A stretch of 15,077 nucleotides of DNA from an uncultured Oscillospiraceae bacterium (GCA_947630345.1 CANRHF010000029.1:1-15077); one strand, 5' to 3'. Numbered from the stretch's first letter, positions 1-6,642 are shown. Numbers and translations are program-made. Notes: generated from the sequence alone by a model not told the origin.

Positions 1-138
1 GGCCCCAGTCACATCCACCACGCCGCCGTCCGCGCAGTCCTCGTCCACCCAGGCGGCCTGGTTGTCATAGACCCAGCATCCCCCGGCAATGAGGCCCCGC
101 TCCTCGCCCCGGCGCAGCCGCACTTCTCCGATCGACAT
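1..138 (-). CDS. RlmI-type class I SAM-dependent rRNA methyltransferase, N-terminal fragment
   Basis: Only the first 46 codons lie in the window; the gene runs off the left edge. The start is ATG with an AGGAGG ribosome binding site at 145-150, six bases away and overlapping the stop region of gluQ. The visible residues (MSIGEVRLRRGEERGLIAGG, then a CWVYDNQAAWV segment and DGGVVDV) match the PUA-like RNA-binding domain that opens the RlmI/YwbD family, where the pattern is a basic KGEER stretch, then HPWVYDNEI, then GDxVDV. Family members methylate a cytosine of 23S rRNA; the catalytic Rossmann domain would lie outside the window, so the methyltransferase activity is inferred. It is the third gene of a minus-strand operon, only 10 bases after gluQ, which fits a shared role in translation. 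An isolated PUA protein is the main alternative. Confidence 0.7.
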   Translation of the reverse strand, partial: MSIGEVRLRRGEERGLIAGGCWVYDNQAAWVDEDCADGGVVDVTGA

Positions 139-148
139 GGCATTCCTC

Positions 149-1063
149 CTATTCAAGCAACTCCGGGTCCAGCGTGACCGCCTCCCGGCGCAGCCGGTCC
201 CAGGTAAATTCTCCTATCAGCTCTCGGGCGGACACCGGCTCCCGCCGGTGGATGAGCCCGGCGGCATAGGCCAGGGTCCCCAGCAGGGCTTCCGCCGGCA
301 TCCGCCGCCGCAAAGCCCCCAGATCCAGATCCCTGTCCCGCTTGCTCAGGCGGCGGCCGTCCGGGGCCAGAAGCATGGGCACATGGCCGTACCGGGGCTG
401 GGGAAAACCAAACAGCTCCCGCAAATACATCTGCCTGGGCGTGGAGGACAGCAAGTCCGCCCCTCGAACCACCTCGGTGACGCCGGTTTCCCCATCGTCC
501 ACCGTCACCGCCAACTGGTACACATAGACCCCATCGGCCCGGCGAACCACGAAGTCCCCGCAGTCCGTGGCCAAGTTCTGCCGGTATTCCCCCTGGGCCA
601 GGTCCGTGAACCAGAAGATCCGGTCCGGTACCCGCACCCGCCAGGCGGGGGCCCGGCGGTACGACGCCCGCTGTTCCACCGTCAAATTCCGGCAGGTGCC
701 GGGATAGACGTAGGTGCCGTCCGACAAATGGGGGGCGTTGGGACTGTGGAGCAGGCTCCGGGTACAGTAACAGGGGTAGAGCAGCCCTTGGGCCGAAAGG
801 GCGTCAAAATACCGGTCGTAGACCGGGCCCCGGAGGCTTTGTGGCTCCGTCTCGCTGTCCCAGGTCAGGCCCAGCCAGCGCAGGTCCTCCCGGATGGCCT
901 GGGCATATACATCGCTGGTACGCAGGGTGTCCAGATCCTCCATCCGCAGTACAAAGCCGCCCCCCTGGGACCGCGCGGAAAGCCAGGCGACCAGGGCGGC
1001 GAACACGTTTCCCAAATGCATCCGCCCGGAGGGCGTGGGGGCGAAGCGTCCCAGAACCGTCAC
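149..1063 (-). CDS. gluQ: glutamyl-Q tRNA(Asp) synthetase
   Basis: This is a truncated glutamyl-tRNA synthetase paralogue that activates glutamate and attaches it to queuosine at position 34 of tRNA(Asp), not to a tRNA 3' end. From the chosen start (304 residues, usual for the family) it shows the class I HIGH-type motif as HLGN at 16-19 after RFAPTPSG, the substrate motif RMEDLDTLR near 40-48, zinc ligands C98, C100, Y120 and C124, and a KMSKS-like LSKRD at 239-243. The anticodon-binding domain of GluRS is absent, as expected. I chose the GTG at 1063 because it overlaps the upstream stop as GTGA and begins directly with the conserved VLGRFAPTPSG; an ATG 13 codons further upstream would lie inside the preceding gene and adds unconserved residues. 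Second gene of its operon, probably translationally coupled. Confidence 0.92.
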   Translation of the reverse strand: MTVLGRFAPTPSGRMHLGNVFAALVAWLSARSQGGGFVLRMEDLDTLRTSDVYAQAIREDLRWLGLTWDSETEPQSLRGPVYDRYFDALSAQGLLYPCYCTRSLLHSPNAPHLSDGTYVYPGTCRNLTVEQRASYRRAPAWRVRVPDRIFWFTDLAQGEYRQNLATDCGDFVVRRADGVYVYQLAVTVDDGETGVTEVVRGADLLSSTPRQMYLRELFGFPQPRYGHVPMLLAPDGRRLSKRDRDLDLGALRRRMPAEALLGTLAYAAGLIHRREPVSARELIGEFTWDRLRREAVTLDPELLE

Positions 1064-1398
1064 GGCTGGCCCCCCGTGAAGATCCACCAGGCCAGCAGGC
1101 AAATGATGAAAGCCAGCAGGATCACCGCCGCGATCAGAAGGGGACTGGTGGGCTCGGACTGGGGCGCGGAGCCGTAATCCTCCTCGTCGTCCTCGTCGTC
1201 GTAGTCCTCATCGTCTTCGCCGTAGTCTTCCGGCCCCTCCTGGGCCAAGAGGGCGTCCAGGTCCAAGGAATCGTCCCACTCCGGCTCCGGCTGAGGCTCG
1301 TCGTCCTCAAAGTCATAAAAGCTCTTTCCCGCTTTTTCCTCTTCCTCCAGCAGCGCCCGGTTCAGCCGGTCAAGCTCCTGATCCCGATCCCGAAACAT
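1060..1398 (-). CDS. small acidic tail-anchored membrane protein, function unknown
   Basis: I do not recognise a named family. The 112-residue protein has a charged N-terminal helix (residues 1-25), an extremely acidic low-complexity stretch rich in Asp, Glu and Tyr at about 56-75, and a single hydrophobic segment at 86-107 (PLLIAAVILLAFIICLLAWW) followed by a five-residue tail. That predicts a C-terminal membrane anchor with the acidic part in the cytoplasm. The start at 1398 has a GGGAGGG site at 1404-1410 and lies just downstream of a strong promoter whose -10 box is at 1423-1428; an ATG at 1458 would lie upstream of that promoter and is excluded. Its stop overlaps the gluQ start by four bases. 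The acidic run is encoded by GAC/GAG/GAT triplets that look like a small triplet expansion. Confidence 0.75.
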   Translation of the reverse strand: MFRDRDQELDRLNRALLEEEEKAGKSFYDFEDDEPQPEPEWDDSLDLDALLAQEGPEDYGEDDEDYDDEDDEEDYGSAPQSEPTSPLLIAAVILLAFIICLLAWWIFTGGQP

Positions 1399-1422
1399 AA
1401 GCGCCCTCCCTCTTTTTTGACC

Positions 1423-1451
1423 ATTATACCAGACAAGGCCCGAAAGGTCAA
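1423..1451 (-). promoter_or_regulatory. sigma-A promoter of the acidic protein-gluQ-rlmI operon
   Basis: On the minus strand, TTGACC (1446-1451) and TATAAT (1423-1428) are separated by exactly 17 bp, and TGG precedes the -10 box as an extended -10. Transcription should begin near 1416, giving a leader of about 18 nt before the start at 1398. Confidence 0.85.
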
Positions 1452-1461
1452 TTCCCAAGTG

Positions 1462-1488
1462 ATATTTCCGCCGAGGGGTTCATAGAGT
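1462..1488 (+). promoter_or_regulatory. possible sporulation sigma-E-like promoter of dacF
   Basis: No convincing sigma-A promoter is visible ahead of the carboxypeptidase at 1518. ATATT at 1462-1466, a 14-bp spacer and CATAGAGT at 1481-1488 resemble the mother-cell sigma-E pattern (ATATT, 14-15 bp, CATACAnT), with one mismatch in the -10 and one in the bases before the -35. The predicted start near 1494 leaves room for the GGAGGG site just before the ATG. This is a hand match to a short consensus, so confidence is low. Confidence 0.33.
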
Positions 1489-1517
1489 GTCACCACAAAG
1501 GCATTGGAGGGATCGGT

Positions 1518-2678
1518 ATGAAACGGGCCGTATGGATGTTGATGATCTGCGTGCTTTTGGCGGGGCTGCTGCCCGCCAGAGCCTACGCGGTGGATTTGAA
1601 TGTGGCGGGGAAAAGCGCCGTTCTCATGGACATCGCCACCGGGACGGTACTCTATGAGTCCAATTCCCATGAGTCCCTGGCCCCCGCCAGCGTGACCAAG
1701 GTGATGACCATGCTGCTGATCATGGAGGCCATCGACTCCGGCAAGATCGGTTGGGATGATCCCGTCATCGCCTCCGAGGCCGCCGCCGCCAAGGGAGGCA
1801 GTCAGATCTACCTCAAGGTGGGCGAGAGCATGAAGGTCTCGGATATGCTCAAGTCCATCGCCGTCTCCTCCGCCAACGACTGCGCCTGCGCCATGGCGGA
1901 GCATATCGCCGGCAGCGAGTCCGCCTTTGTGGAAATGATGAACGCCCGGGCCAAGGAACTGGGCATGGCGGACACCCATTTCGTCAACTGCACCGGCCTG
2001 GACGACGACGATTCGGCAAAGGAGCATCGCACCTCGGCCTACGATATCGCGCTGATGAGCCGGGAGCTGCTGAAAAATCACCCGAGCATCACCAAATTTA
2101 CCACCATCTGGATGGATACCGTGCGCTCCGGGACCTTCGGCCTGGCCAACACCAACAAGCTCATCCGGTTTTACTCCGGGGCAACGGGCTTAAAAACCGG
2201 CTTCACCTCCGGGGCAGGGTACTGCCTGTCCGCCTCGGCGGAGCGGGAAGGGCTGGGACTGATCGCCGTGGTGATGGGCTGTAAAACCAGCCAGAAGCGG
2301 TTCGCCGCCTGCAAGTCCATGCTGGACTACGGCTTTGCCAACTACGCCCTGATATCCCCGGCGCTGGAGGAGGCCGACCCGGTGCCGGTAAAGCTGGGGG
2401 CCGAAGGATCGGTGAAGGTCCAGCTTGGTCAGGAGGCCGCCCTGCTGATCGACAAGGCCCAGCGCTCCAGCGTAAACACCCAAATCACGCTGGAGGAATC
2501 GGTCACGGCTCCGGTCAGCCAGGGCCAGCGGCTGGGCACCATGACGGTGCGCTCCGGGGAGCAGATCCTGGCCCAGGTGCCGCTGGTGGCGGAGAAGGCG
2601 GTGCCCCGCCTGACCTGGACAGAGCTATTCTGCCGGGTGCTGGGCCGGATATGCTGCGCCCGGCAGACTGGGGAGTAG
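1518..2678 (+). CDS. dacF: secreted D-alanyl-D-alanine carboxypeptidase (DacF type, peptidase S11)
   Basis: A low-molecular-weight penicillin-binding protein that removes the terminal D-Ala from peptidoglycan pentapeptides outside the membrane. The 386-residue protein starts with a signal peptide (basic MKR, hydrophobic core at 5-18, likely cut after AYA at about 24). The three active-site motifs are present and correctly ordered: SVTK at 58-61 (nucleophile S58), SAN at 118-120 and KTG at 226-228. A beta-rich C-terminal domain follows from about 285. There is no obvious hydrophobic C-terminal anchor; the end is weakly amphipathic (WTELFCRVLGRICCAR), as in many S11 enzymes that sit on the membrane surface. 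The start has GGAGGG just upstream. It is monocistronic, divergent from the acidic-protein operon, and ends in a strong terminator. A sporulation role is possible from the promoter only. A second S11 enzyme lies at 9278. Confidence 0.92.
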   Translation: MKRAVWMLMICVLLAGLLPARAYAVDLNVAGKSAVLMDIATGTVLYESNSHESLAPASVTKVMTMLLIMEAIDSGKIGWDDPVIASEAAAAKGGSQIYLKVGESMKVSDMLKSIAVSSANDCACAMAEHIAGSESAFVEMMNARAKELGMADTHFVNCTGLDDDDSAKEHRTSAYDIALMSRELLKNHPSITKFTTIWMDTVRSGTFGLANTNKLIRFYSGATGLKTGFTSGAGYCLSASAEREGLGLIAVVMGCKTSQKRFAACKSMLDYGFANYALISPALEEADPVPVKLGAEGSVKVQLGQEAALLIDKAQRSSVNTQITLEESVTAPVSQGQRLGTMTVRSGEQILAQVPLVAEKAVPRLTWTELFCRVLGRICCARQTGE

Positions 2679-2682
2679 ACAC

Positions 2683-2723
2683 AAAAAGCCATGTCCTTTT
2701 CTGGAAAAAGGGCATGGCTTTTT
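2683..2723. terminator. bidirectional intrinsic terminator
   Basis: AAAAAGCCATGTCC (2683-2696) pairs with GGGCATGGCTTTTT (2710-2723) as a 14-bp stem with one G-U pair and a 13-nt loop. The A-run on one side and T-run on the other make it work in both directions, serving dacF on the plus strand and the convergent gene ending at 2763 on the minus strand. Confidence 0.9.
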
Positions 2724-2762
2724 CGTATTTTTCAGGATTCTGTTGCCGGCTCCAAAGGAACG

Positions 2763-3548
2763 TCAGGGCTGCCAGGGCTTCTGCTCGTCCAGCTCCGGAG
2801 TGGTGGAGCGCCGCGGGGGCGGCGTCTGATCCGGCTGGGCCGGCGGGTTGGTCCAGGGTTGGTTCGGCTGCGCCGGAGGATAAGTCCAGGGTTGATTCGG
2901 CTGGGCCGGAGGGTTGGTCCAGGGCTGGTTCGGCTGTGTGGGCGGCGTCGGCGGCTGCGGACCGGGCTGCTGACCCAGATACTCCTGCCAGCTCATCTGC
3001 TGGGCATCCTGAGGCGGCTGCCACCCAGGCGCCGGGGCGGGGGCAGGGGCTGGCGCGGGAGGCGCGTTGCGCAGTCGGCGCAGAGGCCCCGCCGCGAACA
3101 GAGCGGAGAACAGCTGCCACAGCGCCCAGAAATGGAACACGCCGTCCAAAATTACACCGCTGGCATCCTCCAGCAGGAACACCGCCACCGCCACCAGGCC
3201 CAGGGTGTCCAACAAAAGCAGGATCGCCGCCAGCCCCATCCAAAAGCGGCTTTTTTTATAAAAGATGGCGCACAGGAGGTACACCGCCAGGATGACCCCG
3301 GCCATCACCAGCGCCGTATTGGTATAGGTCCCGATGATCTCCCCGGTGCCGTCTAAGGTGCCGTTGTCCATGATCCGGCCGAGCCAGGTCAAATAGTAGG
3401 GTACCGCGGCGGAAAAGAGAAGATAAAACGTGGAGTTGGCCAGCATGATCCCCAGATTGACGACGGTGAAAATCAGCACGGCGACCAGCGCGACAAAGCC
3501 GCCGTCCACCCGCTGCTCCAGCTTCCGAAGCTTTTCCTGTCCTTGCAT
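2763..3548 (-). CDS. multi-pass membrane protein with Pro-rich repeat C-terminus, function unknown
   Basis: I do not recognise a named family. The 261-residue protein has a short basic N-terminus (MQGQEKLRKLEQRV), about five hydrophobic segments (roughly 17-36, 40-55, 78-97, 102-125 and 133-153), then a long proline-rich tail from 162 on. The tail begins with an (AP)n run at 163-174 and contains three copies of an 11-residue unit of the form QPNQPWTNPPA at about 205-237. The layout recalls bacterial integral proteins whose disordered Pro-rich tail tethers partners, but this is inference. The start at 3548 sits downstream of a good promoter (-10 at 3582-3587), which excludes the upstream ATG at 3665; the AAGAAGG ribosome binding site is modest. 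It is a single-gene unit ending at the shared terminator. Confidence 0.75.
   Translation of the reverse strand: MQGQEKLRKLEQRVDGGFVALVAVLIFTVVNLGIMLANSTFYLLFSAAVPYYLTWLGRIMDNGTLDGTGEIIGTYTNTALVMAGVILAVYLLCAIFYKKSRFWMGLAAILLLLDTLGLVAVAVFLLEDASGVILDGVFHFWALWQLFSALFAAGPLRRLRNAPPAPAPAPAPAPGWQPPQDAQQMSWQEYLGQQPGPQPPTPPTQPNQPWTNPPAQPNQPWTYPPAQPNQPWTNPPAQPDQTPPPRRSTTPELDEQKPWQP
2832..2930. repeat. three 33-bp tandem repeats inside a coding region
   Basis: Three units begin at 2832, 2865 and 2898, each starting CGGCTG and each coding (minus strand) for an 11-residue QPNQPWT-type unit. Units one and three are nearly identical at DNA level; the middle one differs at several bases and reads WTYPPA instead of WTNPPA. 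The period is a multiple of three, so unit gain or loss would keep the frame. Confidence 0.85.
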
Positions 3549-3581
3549 TTGGATGCCTTCTTTCCTGGTTGATGTAACACT

Positions 3582-3610
3582 ATCATAACACAGCTTTTCG
3601 CCTGTTTCAA
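3582..3610 (-). promoter_or_regulatory. sigma-A promoter of the Pro-rich membrane protein
   Basis: On the minus strand, TTGAAA (3605-3610) and TATGAT (3582-3587) are 17 bp apart. It lies in the 83-bp gap between the kinase-like gene and the membrane-protein gene and decides the start at 3548. No clear terminator for the preceding operon is seen in this gap. Confidence 0.8.
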
Positions 3611-3631
3611 CAGTAATCTTTTCTTCCGGGC

Positions 3632-4249
3632 TTAACCCAGCCGGGGGCGGGAACGGCCAAACCAACGCCGGACAAACTCCGCCACCGCCGGAGCAAGCTC
3701 CTGAATCTGCCAGGAACTGGTGTTCACCGTCAAATGGTAGGCTCTCGCCTCCCCCCAGGGGGCGCCGGTGAGCAGCTCCCGGGTGTGATAGCGGGCTTTG
3801 TCAATGCTCCGGATCTTCCGCTCCAGCTCTCCGTCGGAAAGGTTCTCCCCCTCCGCCGCCCGCTCCTTGCAGCGGCGGAGCTTGGCCTCCATCCCGGCGC
3901 AGACGAACAGATTCAGGGGCTCATAATCTTCCAGCAGAATATCCGCATTCCGACCCACGATCACAAAGTCCCGGCCCAGGGTGGGCAGCATCTGGATCAC
4001 CCGCTTCTGCTCCTGCAGGCTGGTTACCCGCACCACGTTCTGCCCCGTGGCGGAACGGCGGACCCCCAGCCCCGGCAAATTCCCCTGAGCCAGGGTCCGG
4101 GCCATGTAGTCCTGATCCAGGTCCTTATTGGCGGCCAGGGCGGAGATGATCTCCTTGTCATAAAAATCGACGTCCAGAATTTCCGCCAGGCGTCTGCCCA
4201 GCTCGTGCCCGCCGCTACCAAATTCCCGGCTGATGGTGATGATCCGCAT
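3632..4249 (-). CDS. cytidylate kinase-like family protein
   Basis: A P-loop nucleotide kinase-like protein of the Cytidylate_kin_2 group, distinct from the housekeeping Cmk. The 205-residue sequence opens with the typical MRIITISREFGSGG, with the phosphate-binding loop GSGGHELG at 11-18. As in many relatives the usual P-loop lysine is not present, so true CMP kinase activity is uncertain. DFYDKEII (28-35), GRNADILL (99-106) and YHLTVNTS (171-178) are further family hallmarks. The ATG at 4249 is preceded by AAGGAGGG (4256-4262 and one base beyond), which overlaps the stop of fumarase beta. It is the third gene of the fumarase operon, 12 bases after the beta subunit. The substrate is unknown. 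Confidence 0.82.
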   Translation of the reverse strand: MRIITISREFGSGGHELGRRLAEILDVDFYDKEIISALAANKDLDQDYMARTLAQGNLPGLGVRRSATGQNVVRVTSLQEQKRVIQMLPTLGRDFVIVGRNADILLEDYEPLNLFVCAGMEAKLRRCKERAAEGENLSDGELERKIRSIDKARYHTRELLTGAPWGEARAYHLTVNTSSWQIQELAPAVAEFVRRWFGRSRPRLG

Positions 4250-4261
4250 AGATAGCCCTCC

Positions 4262-4816
4262 TTATATCGATTCCAGATAGGCCGCCCGGCCCAATTCGTA
4301 CAGATTTTGTCCCAAACTGTCAATGACCACATAGAGGGGCATTTCCTCCACCTCCAATCGGCGGAGAGCCTCCGCCCCCAGGTCCTCATAAGCGATCAGG
4401 CGGCTGCGCTTGACGCACTTTGCCAGCAGCGCCCCGGCCCCGCCGATGGCGCCGAAGTAGACCCCGCCATAGCGGATCATGGCCTCCACCACCTCACGGG
4501 ACCGGGCGCCCTTGCCGATCATGCCCCGCGCCCCCTGGGAGAGCAAGGTAGGGGCGTAGGCGTCCATCCGGCCGCTGGTGGTGGGCCCGGCGGCGCCGAT
4601 CACCTTCCCCGGCGGCGCGGGGGTGGGGCCCACATAATAGATGGTGGCGTCCTGGGGGTCAAAGGGCAGCGCCTCCCCCCGGGCCAGGGCCTCGCAGAGC
4701 CGCTTATGCCCGGCGTCCCGGGAGGTATACACCGGCCCGGTAAGGTAGACCCGGTCCCCCGCCCGGAGAGAACGGGCCAGCTCCTCCGTCAGAGGCAGCG
4801 TGATGTGCCGCTCCAT
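4262..4816 (-). CDS. class I fumarate hydratase / L-tartrate dehydratase, beta subunit
   Basis: The C-terminal half of the two-subunit iron-sulfur hydro-lyase that interconverts fumarate and malate (or dehydrates tartrate). The 184-residue protein shows GPVYTSRDAGHKRL at 28-40, which matches the family's substrate-binding IYTARDAAHKR, GPTTSGRMD at 78-85 and GKG at 101-103 in the MIGKG motif. Its ATG shares one base with the alpha-subunit stop (TGATG), and GGAGGT at 4823-4828 is six bases upstream. A TTG one codon earlier is possible but less likely. In other bacteria the two parts are fused; here they are separate and coupled. Sequence reading alone does not separate fumarase from tartrate dehydratase; with no tartrate genes around, fumarase is the better guess. 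Confidence 0.9.
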   Translation of the reverse strand: MERHITLPLTEELARSLRAGDRVYLTGPVYTSRDAGHKRLCEALARGEALPFDPQDATIYYVGPTPAPPGKVIGAAGPTTSGRMDAYAPTLLSQGARGMIGKGARSREVVEAMIRYGGVYFGAIGGAGALLAKCVKRSRLIAYEDLGAEALRRLEVEEMPLYVVIDSLGQNLYELGRAAYLESI

Positions 4817-5658
4817 CAAAGCACCTCCCAGGCATGGCGGGTGACGTGGCAGCTGATGTTCACCGCGCAGGGCATCCCGGCAATGTGGGTGGGCAGCACC
4901 TCGATATTCAGGCCCAGGGCCGTGGTACGGCCGCCGAAGCCCTGGGGCCCGATGCCCAGGGCGTTCACCTTCTTCAAAAGCGCCGCCTCCATTTCCGCAT
5001 AGTAGGGATCGGGATTTGGCTGGTCCAGGGGGCGGAGCAGGGCCATTTTGGCCAGGTACGCCGCCTTGTCAAAGGTGCCGCCCAGGCCCACGCCGATGAC
5101 CATGGGCGGGCAGGGATTGGGCCCCGCCGCCTCCACCGTCTCCAGAATGAACTCCTCGATCCCCTGCCGCCCCGCCGAGGGCTTGAGCATCCGAATGGCG
5201 CTCATGTTCTCGCTGCCGAAGCCCTTGGGGCAGAGGGTGATCTTCACCCGCTCCCCGGGGACGATCCGGGTATAGAGCATGGCGGGGGTATTGTCCCCGG
5301 TGTTGCCCCGGCGGATGGGGTCCGCCACCACCGAGGCCCGGAGGTAGCCCCCCACATAGCCCCGGCGGACGCCCAGATTCACCGCTTCCTCCAGGTCGCC
5401 GCCGGTCAGGTGGACGTCCTGGCCGATCTCCAGAAAGACGCAGGCCATGCCGGTGTCCTGGCAGATGGGGCAGCCCTCTGCCTCCGCCGTCCGGTAGTTT
5501 TCCCGGATATCCGACAAAATCTCCCGGGCCAGGGGCCAGGGCTCCGCCACCGCGCAGCGGTCCAGCGCGGTACGGACATCCGCCGGCAACCGGGTATTGG
5601 CCCGGACGCACAGCCGCTCCAGGCAGGCGGTGATCTCCGCCATATCCAATTCTCGCAT
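4816..5658 (-). CDS. class I fumarate hydratase / L-tartrate dehydratase, alpha subunit
   Basis: The iron-sulfur cluster-carrying subunit, 280 residues, usual length for the family. Likely cluster ligands are C66 in CQDTG, C183 in NPCPP and C270 in SCHVTRH; other hallmarks are GNTGDNTPA (118-126), KGFGSENMS (145-153) and GVGLGGTFDKAA (189-200). The [4Fe-4S] cluster makes such enzymes oxygen sensitive, consistent with a strict anaerobe. The N-terminus MRELDMAEITACLERLCVRA begins as in relatives, supporting the ATG at 5658, and AAGGAGGG lies five bases upstream (CCCTCCT on plus at 5664-5670). It leads the operon alpha-beta-kinase-like protein. It probably supplies malate or fumarate interconversion in an incomplete TCA pathway. 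Confidence 0.92.
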   Translation of the reverse strand: MRELDMAEITACLERLCVRANTRLPADVRTALDRCAVAEPWPLAREILSDIRENYRTAEAEGCPICQDTGMACVFLEIGQDVHLTGGDLEEAVNLGVRRGYVGGYLRASVVADPIRRGNTGDNTPAMLYTRIVPGERVKITLCPKGFGSENMSAIRMLKPSAGRQGIEEFILETVEAAGPNPCPPMVIGVGLGGTFDKAAYLAKMALLRPLDQPNPDPYYAEMEAALLKKVNALGIGPQGFGGRTTALGLNIEVLPTHIAGMPCAVNISCHVTRHAWEVL

Positions 5659-5679
5659 AGCCGCCCTCCTTTTTGCTAC

Positions 5680-5708
5680 ATTATAATCAAAAATATCCCA
5701 AGAGGCAA
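5680..5708 (-). promoter_or_regulatory. sigma-A promoter of the fumarase operon
   Basis: On the minus strand, TTGCCT (5703-5708) and TATAAT (5680-5685) are separated by 17 bp. The A/T-rich stretch just upstream may help polymerase binding. It starts immediately after the terminator of the preceding operon. Confidence 0.8.
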
Positions 5709-5726
5709 GAGGAATTTCGCCAATTT

Positions 5727-5759
5727 GGATAAAATATAAGCGCCGGGAAGCCCGGCGCT
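5727..5759 (-). terminator. intrinsic terminator of the NusG-II/Gx operon
   Basis: AGCGCCGGG (5739-5747 on plus) and CCCGGCGCT (5751-5759) form a perfect 9-bp GC-rich stem with a 3-nt loop; read on the minus strand it is followed by TATATTTTAT. The stop codon of the Gx gene (5758-5760) lies within the stem, so the terminator begins inside the coding sequence. Confidence 0.85.
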
Positions 5760-6252
5760 AGGGGGAAATTCGGATCCGCCGGACCAGATACCCCGCCAGC
5801 AGGCCGATGGCGATTCCCGCCAGGGTGCCGCTGAGGATCAGGTAGGGCAGGTAATAAAAGAACACGTTGGTTTCCAGCAGCAGGCAGGCCATGGCAATCT
5901 GACCCAGGTTGTGGAGAACGCCCCCCGCCACGCTGACAGACACCGGGGCAAAGAGGCCGGTTTTTTTCAGCGCCGCCATCCCCGCCAGGCTCAGGCAGGC
6001 CCCCGCCAAGCTGTACAGCAGGCTGGCGCCGTTGCCAAAGAGCAAGCCCAGCGTCACCGCCCGCACCAGGGACACCACCCCCGCTTCCCAGAAGCCCAGG
6101 GAATACAGGGCGAACACCACGGCGATATTGGCAAGGCCCAGCTTCACCCCCGGCACCGCCACAAAGACGGGAAACAGGCTCTCCACATAGGACAGCACCA
6201 TGGCCAGGCTGGCGCAGAGGGCCAGGACCGTCACTTTTCGGCTTTTTTTCAC
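5758..6252 (-). CDS. Gx transporter family membrane protein (ECF S-like; EetB / 'heptaprenyl diphosphate synthase component I' family)
   Basis: A 164-residue hydrophobic protein with five or six membrane segments. It carries the conserved PGVKLGLANI at 34-43, facing the membrane start of the second helix, and GGVLHNLGQI at 110-119, both typical of the family once labelled heptaprenyl diphosphate synthase component I and now called Gx transporter. It resembles ECF S components rather than an enzyme, so a prenyl synthase role should not be assumed. I chose the GTG at 6252: AGGAGGG (6259-6265 on plus) is six bases upstream, and the protein then starts MKKSRKVTVLALCASLAMVL, the usual beginning; upstream codons would overlap the NusG-II gene. 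It follows that gene by 11 bases and ends in a terminator, so the two form a complete operon. The substrate is unknown. Confidence 0.82.
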   Translation of the reverse strand: MKKSRKVTVLALCASLAMVLSYVESLFPVFVAVPGVKLGLANIAVVFALYSLGFWEAGVVSLVRAVTLGLLFGNGASLLYSLAGACLSLAGMAALKKTGLFAPVSVSVAGGVLHNLGQIAMACLLLETNVFFYYLPYLILSGTLAGIAIGLLAGYLVRRIRISP

Positions 6253-6263
6253 CCTGGGCCCTC

Positions 6264-6614
6264 CTACATATATACGTCCACCCCGCCGTCCGGCCCGTAG
6301 ACCGTGACGGTGAGCCGGTTGGGTAGGCACGTGATCACCTGGCCGGCTTTGGAGATCCATCCCTGGCGGACACACAGCCGGTCGGGGCAGTCCGCCTCCG
6401 TTATCCGGGCAGCGCCGTCCTGGATGACCAGATAATTGGTGCCGCCGTTTAACTCATAGGTCCCGTTCTGGGTCAGTGCGTAGCGGGCCACTTCCCGGCC
6501 GTCCACCCGCACCACCGCGTAGGCCCCGGGCCTGCCCAGAAGCCACGAGCTTAGAAACAGCGCCGCCGCCAGGAGCAGTAATCCCCCGATCAGCCACAGA
6601 TCCCGCTTCCCCAT
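6264..6614 (-). CDS. NusG domain II-containing membrane-anchored protein (EetA-like)
   Basis: A 116-residue protein with one N-terminal membrane helix (about 6-27) and an extracytoplasmic beta domain. The ADCPDRLCVRQGWISKAGQV stretch and CLPNRLTVTV form the NusG_II signature, with cysteines C76, C81 and C96. Despite the name it is not a transcription factor. These proteins commonly sit next to Gx transporters, as here, and sometimes near ApbE flavin transferases or extracellular electron-transfer genes. I chose ATG 6614, giving a normal MGKRDLW start with GGAAGGGGG upstream and leaving a short leader after the promoter; an in-frame ATG ten codons earlier is possible but lies almost at the promoter start site. 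Confidence 0.82.
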   Translation of the reverse strand: MGKRDLWLIGGLLLLAAALFLSSWLLGRPGAYAVVRVDGREVARYALTQNGTYELNGGTNYLVIQDGAARITEADCPDRLCVRQGWISKAGQVITCLPNRLTVTVYGPDGGVDVYM

Positions 6615-6642
6615 CGCCGGACCCCCTTCCAAAACTGCCTCC

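Noticed and set aside
89..1177. Long plus-strand open frame opposite gluQ
   Set aside because: Pro/Gly/Arg-rich shadow of a GC-rich gene on the other strand; gluQ is unmistakable and the frame has no ribosome binding site.
1417..1445. Sigma-A promoter for dacF using TTGACC at 1417
   Set aside because: No -10-like hexamer occurs at 16-18 bp; the TTGACC on this strand is a coincidence near the opposite-strand promoter.
3549..3660. Intrinsic terminator of the fumarase operon around GGGCTTAACCC
   Set aside because: The stem is only three to four GC pairs with no T-run after it on the minus strand.
4834..5739. 301-codon plus-strand open frame
   Set aside because: Antisense of the fumarase alpha gene, extends over its promoter, and shows no recognisable domain.
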